Source: Betaproteobacteria bacterium (GTDB lineage: Bacteria > Pseudomonadota > Gammaproteobacteria > Burkholderiales > SG8-39). Taken from it: a stretch of 64,000 nt of DNA. A program made the position numbers and the translations under genes. The DNA lies in contig SCTY01000043.1 in NCBI GenBank assembly GCA_004297625.1, forward strand, positions 1 through 64,000, written 5' to 3'. The notes beneath the pieces are model-generated. The model was not told the DNA's origin. It searched no databases and saw only the letters and a program-made list of their open reading frames with translations. Shown one piece after another: positions 53,677 to 62,298 of the stretch. The first letter of the stretch is position 1; the number at the start of each line of letters is the position of its first letter.

Positions 53677-54485
53677 GCGTGCGCTGCCTGCGCGTGCTGC
53701 TCGACGCGGGCGTTCGCGTGCCGCTCGTCGTGACCCATCGCGACGACCCTGCCGAGAAGATCTGGTTCGGCAGCGTCGCTCAGCTCGCGCGCAGCCGCGG
53801 CGTCGAGGTGCTCGAAGATCCGACGCTGGAGCAGCTCGCTGAGACAGTGCGGCGGATCGCTCCCGAATTCATTTTTTCGTTCTACTACCGCCGCATGCTG
53901 CCCGCCGAGCTGCTCGCCCTCGCGCGCCGCGGCGCGTTCAACATGCACGGCTCGCTGCTGCCGAAATACCGCGGCCGCGCGCCGGTGAACTGGGCGATCC
54001 TGAAAGGCGAGCGCGAGACCGGGGCGACGCTCCACGAGATGACCGCGAAGCCCGACGCCGGCCGCATCGTCGACCAGCAGGCGGTGCCCATCGGCCCGGA
54101 CGACACGGCGCTGGAGGTCTTCGGCCGCGTGACCGACGCCGCTGAAGTCGTCTTGAAAAGAAGCCTGAAAAAGCTGCTGGCGGGCACGGCCGATTTCAAA
54201 GCGCAGGATCTCTCGCGCGGGAGTTACTTCGGCGGCCGCAAGCCCGAGGGCGGGCGCATCGACTGGTCGAAAAGCGCGCGCGAGATCCACGACCTCGTGC
54301 GCGCGGTGGCGCCGCCTTATCCCGGCGCCTTCAGCGGCAACCTGAAAATATTCCGCACGCGCCTGGAGCCGGGCCGCACGCCGCGCCGGGCAGACCCCGG
54401 GCCTTACCGGGACGGCAATGCCTGGTTCGCGCGCTGCGGCGACGGCAAAGTGCTGCGGCTTCTCGAAGTGGAGGGAGAACCTTGA
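53637..54485 (+). CDS. UDP-Ara4N formyltransferase (ArnA N-terminal domain as a separate protein)
   Basis: 282 residues, GTG start. [20 protein letters not shown] holds the catalytic Asn/His; [16 protein letters not shown] holds the catalytic Asp. This corresponds to residues 1-300 of E. coli ArnA. The decarboxylase half is encoded by the next gene. Formylates UDP-Ara4N with 10-formyl-THF. Coding overlap of 40 bases with arnC. Confidence 0.88.
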   Translation: MADQAVVFAYHDVGVRCLRVLLDAGVRVPLVVTHRDDPAEKIWFGSVAQLARSRGVEVLEDPTLEQLAETVRRIAPEFIFSFYYRRMLPAELLALARRGAFNMHGSLLPKYRGRAPVNWAILKGERETGATLHEMTAKPDAGRIVDQQAVPIGPDDTALEVFGRVTDAAEVVLKRSLKKLLAGTADFKAQDLSRGSYFGGRKPEGGRIDWSKSAREIHDLVRAVAPPYPGAFSGNLKIFRTRLEPGRTPRRADPGPYRDGNAWFARCGDGKVLRLLEVEGEP

Positions 54486-55525
54486 AACGCGTCCTGATTC
54501 TCGGCGTGAACGGCTTCATCGGCCATCACCTGTCCAAGCGCATCCTTGCCGACACCGACTGGGAGGTCTACGGCATGGACATGCAGACCGACCGCATCGA
54601 GGACGTGCTGGGCGAGAAGCGCTTCCGTTTCTTCGAAGGCGACATCACCATCAACAAGGAGTGGATCGAGTACCACATCCGCAAGTGCGACACCGTGCTG
54701 CCGCTGGTCGCGATCGCCACGCCCGCCACCTACGTGAGAGATCCGCTGCGCGTGTTCGAGCTCGATTTCGAAGCCAACCTGCCGATCGTGCGCGCGTGCG
54801 TGACCCACGGGAAGCGCCTGGTGTTCCCGTCGACCTCCGAGGTGTACGGCATGTCGGCCGATCGCGAATTCGATCCCGAAAGCTCCACGCTGGTGTACGG
54901 GCCGATCAACAAGCAGCGCTGGATCTACGCCTGCTCCAAGCAGCTGATGGACCGTGTTATCTGGGCGTACGGCGACAAGGTGGGGCTCGATTTCACGCTG
55001 TTTCGCCCGTTCAACTGGATCGGCCCGGGCCTCGATTCGTTGGGAACCGCGAAGGAGGGCAGCTCGCGCGTGGTGACGCAGTTCCTCGGGCATATCTCGC
55101 GCGGCGAGCCGATCCAGCTCGTCGACGGCGGCCGGCAGAAGCGCTGCTTCACGTATATCGACGACGGCATCGACGCCCTGATGAGCATCATCGCCAATCC
55201 CGGCGGCGTCGCCTCGGGGAAGATCTACAACATCGGCAACCCGCGCAACAACCTGTCGGTGCGCGAGCTGGCGGAGACGATGCTCGAGCTGGCGCTCGAC
55301 TACCCTGAGTACCGCGCCGCGGCGAAGAAGGTGCGCATCAGGCGCACCACCGCCGAGCGCTACTACGGCGCCGGCTACCAGGACGTGCAAAACCGCATGC
55401 CGCGCATCACCAATTCCAAGCAGGAGCTGCGCTGGCGGCCGCGCGTCGGCATGCGCGAGGCGCTGCGGCGCATCTTCGAGGCCTATCGCTCGCACGTCGC
55501 AGAGGCGCGCCACCTGATGCGATGA
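54482..55525 (+). CDS. UDP-glucuronate oxidative decarboxylase (ArnA C-terminal domain as a separate protein)
   Basis: 347 residues, TTG start overlapping the previous stop in TTGA. NAD fold [18 protein letters not shown]; catalytic Ser/Thr in [11 protein letters not shown] and the Tyr/Lys pair in [25 protein letters not shown] is diagnostic for ArnA-type decarboxylases. Makes UDP-4-keto-pentose from UDP-glucuronate, the first step of the pathway. Confidence 0.9.
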   Translation: MKRVLILGVNGFIGHHLSKRILADTDWEVYGMDMQTDRIEDVLGEKRFRFFEGDITINKEWIEYHIRKCDTVLPLVAIATPATYVRDPLRVFELDFEANLPIVRACVTHGKRLVFPSTSEVYGMSADREFDPESSTLVYGPINKQRWIYACSKQLMDRVIWAYGDKVGLDFTLFRPFNWIGPGLDSLGTAKEGSSRVVTQFLGHISRGEPIQLVDGGRQKRCFTYIDDGIDALMSIIANPGGVASGKIYNIGNPRNNLSVRELAETMLELALDYPEYRAAAKKVRIRRTTAERYYGAGYQDVQNRMPRITNSKQELRWRPRVGMREALRRIFEAYRSHVAEARHLMR

Positions 55526-56400
55526 AGCTCGGGCTGAAGATCGACGTCGACACCTGGCGCGGCACGCGCGAAGGCGTGCCGAAGCTCGTCGAGCTGCTCG
55601 AGCGTTGCGGCGCCGGCGCGAGCTTCTACTTCAGCCTCGGTCCGGACCATACCGGCCGCGCGCTGCGGCGCATCTTCCGGCCCGGGTTCTTCTCGAAGGT
55701 GAAGCGCACCTCGGTGGTGGAGCACTACGGCGTGCGCACGCTCCTCTATGGAACGCTCCTTCCTGGCCCGGACATCGGCCTTCGTTGCCGGGACATTCTC
55801 GGAAAGACGCGTGACGCCGGATTCGAAGTGGGCGTCCATTGCTGGGATCACGTGCGCTGGCAGGACTTCGCCGCCGGCAAGGATCGCGAATGGACGGAGC
55901 GGGAGATGCTGCTTGCGTGTCAGCGCTTCGAGGAAATCTTCCAGGAAAAACCCAGGACGTGGGGCGCGGCCGGCTGGCAAACCAACGTGCACGCAGCTCG
56001 CTTCGAGAGCCGTTTCGACTATGCCTCCGACACGCGCGGCACCGCGCCCTTCCAGCCGGTCTGGAACGGTGCGGCGCTCGGCTGCCCCCAGTTGCCGACC
56101 ACCTTGCCGACGCTCGACGAGCTGATTGGACTTGCCAATCCCGAAAAAGAGCTTCTCGCGAGCACCGCCCGCGTGCGGCCCGGCCATGTCTTCACCGCGC
56201 ACGCCGAAATCGAGGGCGGCAAGCTCGCCGGCCTTTTCGAGTCGGTCATCAAGGGCTGGCAGGCGCAGGGCTACGATGTCGTGAGCCTGGGCGCGCTTTA
56301 CCGCTCGCTCGGCCCGCTGCCGCGCCACGAGGTGAGCTACGGCGAAGTGCCGGGCCGCTCGGGGCGCCTTGCCCTCCAAGGACAGGAGATTTCCGCATGA
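55522..56400 (+). CDS. arnD: Ara4FN-undecaprenyl phosphate deformylase ArnD
   Basis: 292 residues, ATGA overlap. NodB-type deacetylase: [15 protein letters not shown] carries the metal Asp, [15 protein letters not shown] the His pair, and [15 protein letters not shown] a late active-site His. Removes the formyl group so that the sugar can be flipped and used by ArnT. Last recognised arn gene. Confidence 0.92.
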   Translation: MKLGLKIDVDTWRGTREGVPKLVELLERCGAGASFYFSLGPDHTGRALRRIFRPGFFSKVKRTSVVEHYGVRTLLYGTLLPGPDIGLRCRDILGKTRDAGFEVGVHCWDHVRWQDFAAGKDREWTEREMLLACQRFEEIFQEKPRTWGAAGWQTNVHAARFESRFDYASDTRGTAPFQPVWNGAALGCPQLPTTLPTLDELIGLANPEKELLASTARVRPGHVFTAHAEIEGGKLAGLFESVIKGWQAQGYDVVSLGALYRSLGPLPRHEVSYGEVPGRSGRLALQGQEISA

Positions 56401-57275
56401 CGCTGTTTCCCGGCTTTGCCTCGAGAAAGATTCGCGCGAGCGGCGCCACCATCAACTTGAGGACGGCCGGAAACGGCCCCGCGGTGCTGCTGCTGCACGG
56501 CTATCCGCAGACGCACGCCATGTGGCACAAGGTGGCGCCCGAGCTCGCGCGCGACTACACGGTGGTTTGTCCCGACCTGCGCGGCTACGGCGACTCGTCC
56601 AAGCCCAAGGGGCCGCCCGATCACTCCAGCTACTCGAAGCGCGCCATGGCGCTCGACATGGCGCAAGTCATGAGCGCGCTCGGCCACGAGCGCTTCCACG
56701 TCGTCGGCCACGACCGCGGCGGCCGCGTCGGCCACCGCCTCGCACGCGATCACGGACGGCGCGTGAGGAGCCTCACCGTGCTCGACATCTCGCCGACGCT
56801 GCAGATGTACCGCAGCACCAACCTGCAGTTCGCCAAGGCCTATTACCACTGGTTCTTCCTCATCCAGGAGGCGCCGCTGCCCGAGCGCATGCTGGAAGGC
56901 CAGGCGCCCTTCTACCTCCTGAAAAGATTGGGAAGAGGCAAAAGCGGCGTAAAACATTTTTCCAAGGAAGCGATGGCCGAGTACGTGCGCGCCTTCAGGG
57001 ATCCGCGTACCCTCCATTCGACTTGCGAGGACTACCGCGCGGCCGCCACCATCGACCTCGTCCACGACCAGAAGGACCGCGCGAAGATCAGGATGCCGCT
57101 CCTCGCGCTCTGGGGAAAGCACGGCGTCATCGACGCGCTTTTCGACTGCCTCGCCGACTGGCGCGAGGTGGCCAGCGACGTGCACGGCCGCGCGCTTGCC
57201 TGCGGCCACTTCATTCCGGAGGAGAAGCCGAGGGAGCTGCTGGCCGAGCTGCGCCGCTTCCTGCGCGCCGCCTGA
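56397..57275 (+). CDS. Alpha/beta hydrolase, haloacetate dehalogenase-like
   Basis: 292 residues, ATGA overlap with arnD. LLLHGYPQTHAMWHKVAP, VCPDLRGYGDSSKP and the nucleophile elbow VVGHDRGGRVGHRLA (Asp nucleophile) match fluoroacetate/haloacetate dehalogenases (DehH1); the catalytic His lies in ACGHFIPEEKP. Whether it truly acts on haloacetates is not shown; it may be an epoxide or ester hydrolase. It rides at the end of the arn operon without obvious link to it. Confidence 0.8.
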   Translation: MTLFPGFASRKIRASGATINLRTAGNGPAVLLLHGYPQTHAMWHKVAPELARDYTVVCPDLRGYGDSSKPKGPPDHSSYSKRAMALDMAQVMSALGHERFHVVGHDRGGRVGHRLARDHGRRVRSLTVLDISPTLQMYRSTNLQFAKAYYHWFFLIQEAPLPERMLEGQAPFYLLKRLGRGKSGVKHFSKEAMAEYVRAFRDPRTLHSTCEDYRAAATIDLVHDQKDRAKIRMPLLALWGKHGVIDALFDCLADWREVASDVHGRALACGHFIPEEKPRELLAELRRFLRAA

Positions 57276-57389
57276 GCCGGAAACGCCTTTTGTTTCAGGC
57301 GACTACGCGGTGCTTGCGGCGTCGGCAAAAAACATGTTCAATGAAGGCGTTACGGCGCATTGCTAAGAAGGGTCTCAAGACCACCGGAA

Positions 57390-57842
57390 ATGCTGGGAAA
57401 GCCGGTCCCCGACTTCAGTCTTCCTTCCACCGGCGGCACCTTTCTGCTCTCGAGCACCCGCGGAGCCAAAGTGGTGCTGTATTTCTACCCGCGGGACAAC
57501 ACGCCCGGCTGCACCGCCGAGGGCGCCGACTTCCGCGACTTCTACCCGCAGTTCCAGCGCGCCGGCTGCCCGGTGTTCGGGATTTCGCGCGACTCGTTGA
57601 AGTCGCACCAGAATTTCAAGGCGAAGATGAAGTTCCCGTTCGAGCTGCTGTCCGACCCCGATGAGGCGGTCTGCGAGCGGTTCGGCGTCATGAAGCAGAA
57701 GAACATGTACGGGAAGAAAGTCCGCGGCATCGAGCGCAGCACCTTCGTCGTCGACGCAAGCGGGGTGCTGGCGCGCGAATGGCGCGGGGTCAAGGTCCCA
57801 GGCCACGTCCAGGAGGTATTGAACTTTGTTAAAGCCCTATGA
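57390..57842 (+). CDS. bcp: Peroxiredoxin, Bcp/PrxQ type
   Basis: 150 residues from ATG 57390; a TTG at 57360 would add ten residues. Active site FYPRDNTPGCTAEG with the peroxidatic Cys; the resolving Cys usual five residues later is absent (there is ADFRDF), so a 1-Cys or distant-Cys (AGCPVFG) mechanism is likely. GIERSTFVVDASG is conserved. Reduces hydroperoxides with thioredoxin. The 114-base gap before it shows nothing else. Confidence 0.9.
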   Translation: MLGKPVPDFSLPSTGGTFLLSSTRGAKVVLYFYPRDNTPGCTAEGADFRDFYPQFQRAGCPVFGISRDSLKSHQNFKAKMKFPFELLSDPDEAVCERFGVMKQKNMYGKKVRGIERSTFVVDASGVLAREWRGVKVPGHVQEVLNFVKAL

Positions 57843-59304
57843 TGTCGAGCAGGCCGCCGCAGAAACCCCTTCCCTTTCAGTCCTGATGCCCAAGCCGCAC
57901 CGCGCCCCGCGCAAGCCCAAAGTGAAGAAGCTCTTCGTGCTCGATACGAACGTGCTGATGCACGATCCGACGAGCCTGTTCCGCTTCGACGAGCACGACC
58001 TCTACCTGCCGATCGCGACGCTGGAAGAGCTGGACGGCCACAAGCGCGGCCTCTCCGACGTTTCGCGCAACGCCCGGCAGGCGAGCCGTTTTCTCGACGA
58101 GATCGTTACCGGCGGCAAGGAAGACATCAAAGCCGGGTTGCCCATCAAGCTGAAGGATGGGCAGCAGTCGAAGGGGCGCCTCTTCCTGCAGACCGAGGCC
58201 ATCAACGGCGATCTGCCGACGACGCTCGCCGCCGGCAAGAACGACAACCAGATTCTCGCGGTGGTCCGCTGTCTGCAACAACGCGAGCCCGAGCGCGAAG
58301 TGGTGCTGGTGTCGAAAGACATCAACATGCGCATCAAGGCGCGCGCGCTGGGGCTGCCCGCCGAGGACTACTTCAACGACAAGGTCCTCGAGGATGCCGA
58401 TCTTCTCTATACCGGCGTGCGGCGCCTGCCGAAGGATTTCTGGAACGCGCACGGCAAGGACATGGAGTCGTGGAAGAAGGAAGGCCACACCTACTACCGC
58501 GTGCGCGGGCCGCTGGTGCCCAAGCTGCAGGTGAACGAGTTCGTCTACGACGAATCGGGCGACCGGCCGCTGTACGCGCTCGTAAGAGAGACCTCGGGCC
58601 GCATGGCGGTGCTCGAGACGCTGCGCGACTACACGCACGCCAAGAACTCGGTCTGGGGCATCACCGCGCGCAACCGCGAGCAGAACTTCGCGCTCAACCT
58701 GCTCATGAACCCGGCGGTGGACTTCGTGACGCTGCTCGGGCAGGCGGGCACCGGCAAGACGCTGCTTGCGCTCGCGGCGGGCCTCACCCAGGTGCTCGAC
58801 GACAAGCGCTATTCCGAGATCATCATGACGCGCGTGACCGTGCCGCTCGGCGAGGACATCGGCTTCCTGCCCGGCACCGAGGAAGAGAAGATGACGCCGT
58901 GGATGGGCGCGCTCGAGGACAACCTCGATGTCCTCAACGCCTCGGATGACTCGGGCGGCGAATGGGGGCGGGCGGCGACGCGCGATCTCGTGCGCTCGCG
59001 CATCAAGATCAAGTCGCTCAACTTCATGCGCGGCCGCACGTTCGTGAACAAGTGGCTCATCATCGACGAAGCGCAGAACCTGACCCCCAAGCAGATGAAG
59101 ACGCTCGTCACGCGCGCCGGGCCGGGCACCAAGGTGGTGTGCCTGGGGAACATCGCGCAAATCGACACGCCGTACCTCACCGAGGGCAGCTCGGGCCTCA
59201 CCTACGTGGTCGACCGCATGAAGGACTGGGCGCACGCCGGGCACGTCACGCTCGCGCGGGGAGAGCGCTCGCGCTTGGCGGATCACGCCGCCGACGTCTT
59301 GTAG
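57826..59304 (+). CDS. PIN-PhoH ATPase
   Basis: 492 residues from TTG 57826, chosen because AGGAGGT ends eight bases upstream inside bcp; ATG 57886 (472 residues) has no ribosome site. N-terminal PIN nuclease domain with LFVLDTNVLMHDP and conserved acidic residues; C-terminal PhoH domain with Walker A GQAGTGKTLL and Walker B LIIDEAQNLTP. PhoH2-type proteins are RNA helicase/nucleases in RNA quality control. Overlap of 17 bases with bcp. Confidence 0.9.
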   Translation: MLKPYDVEQAAAETPSLSVLMPKPHRAPRKPKVKKLFVLDTNVLMHDPTSLFRFDEHDLYLPIATLEELDGHKRGLSDVSRNARQASRFLDEIVTGGKEDIKAGLPIKLKDGQQSKGRLFLQTEAINGDLPTTLAAGKNDNQILAVVRCLQQREPEREVVLVSKDINMRIKARALGLPAEDYFNDKVLEDADLLYTGVRRLPKDFWNAHGKDMESWKKEGHTYYRVRGPLVPKLQVNEFVYDESGDRPLYALVRETSGRMAVLETLRDYTHAKNSVWGITARNREQNFALNLLMNPAVDFVTLLGQAGTGKTLLALAAGLTQVLDDKRYSEIIMTRVTVPLGEDIGFLPGTEEEKMTPWMGALEDNLDVLNASDDSGGEWGRAATRDLVRSRIKIKSLNFMRGRTFVNKWLIIDEAQNLTPKQMKTLVTRAGPGTKVVCLGNIAQIDTPYLTEGSSGLTYVVDRMKDWAHAGHVTLARGERSRLADHAADVL

Positions 59305-59318
59305 CCTCTTGAAATAGT

Positions 59319-59368
59319 GAAATAGGGACAGACCCCATTTCCGTTGAAATAGGGTCTGTCCCCTTTTC
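59319..59368. repeat. REP-like inverted repeat, same family as 1505-1558
   Basis: Left arm 59319-59341 and right arm 59346-59368 pair at 20 of 23 positions around CGTT. The core GGGACAGACCCC is shared with the perfect palindrome at 1505. It lies in the gap between phoH and the methyltransferase gene and may double as a terminator since T-rich sequence follows. Confidence 0.85.
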
Positions 59369-59406
59369 CCCATTCTGCTAGGCTCGCGCCTTCTTCAGAG
59401 GACCCC

Positions 59407-60249
59407 ATGGCTCATTACGTACGCTCCGCAGCTTTCGTTCTCGTCAGCTTCTTCGTCGCCGCCGCCGCTCAAGCGCAGTTCCAGCCGCAGGTCGGCCAAG
59501 CCGGCAAGGACGTCATCTGGGTGCCGACGCCGGACGACGTGGTCGAGCGCATGCTGACGATGGCGCAGGTCACGCCGCAGGACCTGGTGATGGACCTCGG
59601 CGCGGGTGACGGGAAGATCGCGATCATGGCGGCGAGGAAGTTCCGCGCGCGCGCAATCGGCATCGAGTACAACCCCGAGATGGTGAAGTACGCGAACGCC
59701 AACGCGAAGGCCGCCGGCGTCGCCGGCGAAGGCGTCGGCAAGGCGGTGATCCGCCACGGCGACATCTTCGCCACCGAGTTCAGCCAGGCGAACGTGATCA
59801 CGCTCTACCTGCTGCCCGGGCTCAACATGAAGCTGCGCCCGCAGCTTCTGTCCATGCGCCCGGGCACGCGCGTCGTCTCGCACTCGTTCAGCATGGATGA
59901 CTGGGAAGCCGACGAGATCTCGACGCTCGACGGCCGGCGCGCCTACTTCTGGGTCGTGCCGGCGAACGTGATGGGCAGCTGGTCGCTGGAGATGCAGGGG
60001 GCCGGCGGGCAGAAGCTCGACCTCACGCTCGAGCAGGCGTTCCAGAAAATTTCCGGCAGCGTCGCGCTCGGCGCCATGCAGGCCGGCCTGCGCGCAGCGC
60101 GCCTGCGCGGCGCGGCGATCGGCTTTTCCTACGTCGACCAGGCCGCCTTGCGGCGCGACTTCACCGGCCAGGTCAACGGCAGCCGCATGGAAGGCTCGTT
60201 CCGCGATGAAAAGGGCGGCGAGGGCCGCTGGAGCGCGACCAAGAAGTAA
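59407..60249 (+). CDS. Exported SAM-dependent methyltransferase-like protein
   Basis: 280 residues. A clear signal peptide (AFVLVSFFVAAAAQAQ) precedes VWVPTPDDVVERML-type region, then motif I LVMDLGAGDGKIAI, GIEYNPEMVKYAN (motif II) and HGDIFATEFSQANVITLYLL. Class I methyltransferases with a signal peptide form a known group of unknown substrate; SAM supply in the periplasm is a puzzle. The C-terminal 80 residues are a separate beta-rich region (MEGSFRDEKGGEGRWSA). Confidence 0.8.
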   Translation: MAHYVRSAAFVLVSFFVAAAAQAQFQPQVGQAGKDVIWVPTPDDVVERMLTMAQVTPQDLVMDLGAGDGKIAIMAARKFRARAIGIEYNPEMVKYANANAKAAGVAGEGVGKAVIRHGDIFATEFSQANVITLYLLPGLNMKLRPQLLSMRPGTRVVSHSFSMDDWEADEISTLDGRRAYFWVVPANVMGSWSLEMQGAGGQKLDLTLEQAFQKISGSVALGAMQAGLRAARLRGAAIGFSYVDQAALRRDFTGQVNGSRMEGSFRDEKGGEGRWSATKK

Positions 60250-60259
60250 CCCCGAAATC

Positions 60260-60285
60260 GGGGTCAGAGCATGTGCTCTGACCCC
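60260..60285. repeat. GGGGTCAGAGCA-type palindromic repeat
   Basis: Arms GGGGTCAGAGCA and TGCTCTGACCCC around TG. A second REP-like family, distinct from the GGGACAGACCCC one. It supplies the stop codon and last residues of the CDGSH gene on the minus strand. Confidence 0.8.
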
Positions 60286-60518
60286 AGCTTCTTGTGCGAG
60301 CCGTCGCAGAACGGCTTCGCGCCCGAGCGCTTGCAGCCGCAAAGCCAGACCTTCTGCGCCTCGGTCATGACGAACTTCACCGGTGCGAACTCGGAGCCCT
60401 GGTGCGAGCGGTCGCAGAACGGCTGGCGCCTGGAGCGCCCGCAGGCGCACCACCAATAGTCGCCCGGGGCGAGCTCCACCGCATACGGGGAGCGCTGAGC
60501 GGTATGGGGTTCGGCCAT
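60264..60518 (-). CDS. Dual CDGSH-type iron-sulfur protein
   Basis: 84 residues from ATG 60518 with AGGGAGG upstream. Two zinc-finger-CDGSH motifs: CACGRSRRQPFCDRSH and CGCKRSGAKPFCDGSH, each binding a [2Fe-2S] with three Cys and one His. Soluble. The C-terminal residues after SHKKL (GSEHML) and the TGA come from the repeat, so the original end of the gene has been replaced. Confidence 0.9.
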   Translation of the reverse strand: MAEPHTAQRSPYAVELAPGDYWWCACGRSRRQPFCDRSHQGSEFAPVKFVMTEAQKVWLCGCKRSGAKPFCDGSHKKLGSEHML

Positions 60519-60526
60519 GTTCCTCC

Positions 60527-61948
60527 CTAGTAGGAACCCGGTTCCTGGTAGTTCTCGAACCGGGTGTGCTGGCCGCGGAAGGTGAGCTTCACCGGTCCGA
60601 TTGGCCCGTTTCGCTGCTTGCCGACGATAAGCTCGGCGGTGCCGCGCTGCTCCTCGGGCAGGTCGGGCTTGTACACGACTTCGCGGTACACGAACATGAT
60701 GACGTCGGCGTCCTGCTCGATGGCGCCCGACTCGCGCAGGTCCGACATCACCGGGCGGCGGTCGGGGCGCTGATCGACCGCGCGGTTGAGCTGCGACAGC
60801 GCGACCACCGGCACGTCGAGCTCCTTGGCCATCGCCTTGAGCGAGCGCGAGATCTCCGAGATCTCGGTGGCGCGGTTCTCCCCCTGCGTGCTGGCGGCCA
60901 TGAGCTGCAGGTAGTCGATCACGATCAGGCCGAGCTTCGAGTACTGGCGCTTCAGCCGCCGCGCGCGCGCGCGCACCTCGAGCGCGGTCAGCGCGCCGCC
61001 CTCGTCGATGTAGATCGGCGTCTCGTGCAGCTTGCCCATCGCCTCGGAAAGCTCCGCCCACTCCTTGTCGTTCAGCCGGCCGGTGCGCATCTTGTGCTGA
61101 TCCACCCGCGCGATCGAGCCGAGCATGCGCATCGCGAGCTGCGTGCTCGACATCTCCATGCTGAAGATCGCCACCGGCAGGCCGTTGTCCACCGCGACGT
61201 GCTCGGCGATGTTGAGGGCGAGCGCGGTCTTGCCCATGCTCGGGCGGCCGGCGACGATGATGAGGTCGCCGGGCTGCAGCCCCGCGGTCATGCGGTCGAG
61301 GTCGACGAACCCGGTCGGCACGCCGGTCACGTCCGAGGGGTTGTCGCGGTGATAGAGGTGGTCGATCTTCTCGAACACCCGCGCGAGCACCGGCTTGATC
61401 TCGATCAGGCCTTCGTTGCGGCGCGCGCCCGCTTCGGCGATCTGGAAGATCTTCGACTCGGCCTCGTCGAGGAGCTGGCCGACGTCTTTCCCGCCTGAAT
61501 TGAGCGCTTCCTCGGCGATGCCCGTGGCCACCTGGGCGAGGCGGCGCTGCACGGCGCGCTCGCGTACCAGCTCCGCGTAGCGGCGGATGTTGAGCGCGCT
61601 CGGCGTGTTCTGGGCGAGCGCCCCCAGGTAGGAGGGCCCGCCGGTCTTGTCCTTGTCCTCGCTCGCCTCGATCGACTCGGAGACCGTCACTACGTCGGCG
61701 GGCTTGCCGTTCTCGACCAGCTTGGAGATGTGGCGCCATATGCGCCGGTGGTCGTCGCGGTAGAAATCCTCGCCGGTGACGAGATCCGCGACGCGGTCGA
61801 ACGCCTGATTGTCGAGCAGCAGGGCGCCGAGCAGCGACTGCTCCGCTTCGATGGAGTGCGGCGGGACCTTGAGCGCGAGAAGCTGCGGGTCCCCGCTCTC
61901 CGGCCGCGGCGGCGCGTATGCGGCCGTGTTCTGCTTTGCGAGCGCCAT
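60527..61948 (-). CDS. dnaB: Replicative DNA helicase DnaB
   Basis: 473 residues. N-terminal domain PHSIEAEQSLLGALLLD; C-terminal RecA-like ATPase with Walker A AGRPSMGKTALALN, MEMSSTQLAMRM, Walker B GLIVIDYLQLM and the arginine finger region SDLRESGAIEQDAD. No intein. Ribosome site GGGAGGG. Eight bases upstream of the CDGSH start, which may be co-transcribed. Confidence 0.97.
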   Translation of the reverse strand: MALAKQNTAAYAPPRPESGDPQLLALKVPPHSIEAEQSLLGALLLDNQAFDRVADLVTGEDFYRDDHRRIWRHISKLVENGKPADVVTVSESIEASEDKDKTGGPSYLGALAQNTPSALNIRRYAELVRERAVQRRLAQVATGIAEEALNSGGKDVGQLLDEAESKIFQIAEAGARRNEGLIEIKPVLARVFEKIDHLYHRDNPSDVTGVPTGFVDLDRMTAGLQPGDLIIVAGRPSMGKTALALNIAEHVAVDNGLPVAIFSMEMSSTQLAMRMLGSIARVDQHKMRTGRLNDKEWAELSEAMGKLHETPIYIDEGGALTALEVRARARRLKRQYSKLGLIVIDYLQLMAASTQGENRATEISEISRSLKAMAKELDVPVVALSQLNRAVDQRPDRRPVMSDLRESGAIEQDADVIMFVYREVVYKPDLPEEQRGTAELIVGKQRNGPIGPVKLTFRGQHTRFENYQEPGSY

Positions 61949-62116
61949 GCGCCCTCCCCCTGCTTAGCTTGTTATGGATCCGAACGACTGCGCACGATCA
62001 TACCGACCCGCCGATGCAAAACATCGGATTTGTCGTGGCGCAAGACGCGCTGTCCACAAGCGCAGGCTTTTGCTTTTACAAACAAGCGCGCGGCGCGCGC
62101 TCGCCTGTGAACGAGC

Positions 62117-62125
62117 TGTGGATAA
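62117..62125 (-). promoter_or_regulatory. DnaA box
   Basis: TGTGGATAA is the complement of the consensus TTATCCACA with no mismatch. With only one or two boxes this is not an origin; it may couple dnaB transcription to DnaA. Confidence 0.5.
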
Positions 62126-62249
62126 GGTGTAGACAAACTGTGGGCGCGCAGTGCGCGGAAAAAATAAAATGCTTGACTCGCCGCAGCGCGCAAGGCGTTG
62201 CGAAAAAACAAAACCGCGCAGCCTTGTATTGGGATCAGCAGATTTGTCA

Positions 62250-62269
62250 TACTGTACGAAGATACAGTA
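62250..62269. promoter_or_regulatory. LexA (SOS) operator without an obvious target gene
   Basis: TACTGTACGAAGATACAGTA has CTGT-N8-ACAG with symmetric TA flanks, the proteobacterial LexA consensus. A plus-strand -35 (TTGTAT, 62224) and -10 (CATACT, 62248) overlap it at 18-base spacing, but the next 30 bases run into the convergent GH94 gene. The SOS gene may have been lost. Confidence 0.65.
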
Positions 62270-62298
62270 CGGCCTGCCTGGGCGGCAAGCGATTGGCG

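Larger units (their letters stand above)
61949..62298. other. 350-base gap with DnaA-like sites and a LexA box, no convincing gene
   Basis: AT-richer than its surroundings with several T- and A-runs. It holds a perfect DnaA box, a weaker one (CTGTCCACA, 62050-62058) and a LexA operator. A 92-codon frame on the minus strand (62250-61972, MTNLLIPIQGCAVLF) begins at the LexA box but has no ribosome site and looks random. No tRNA or known RNA gene is recognised. Confidence 0.6.

Noticed and set aside
61949..62298. Replication origin
   Set aside because: Only one perfect and one weak DnaA box, no dnaA or clear AT-rich unwinding repeats, and dnaB is not a usual origin neighbour.
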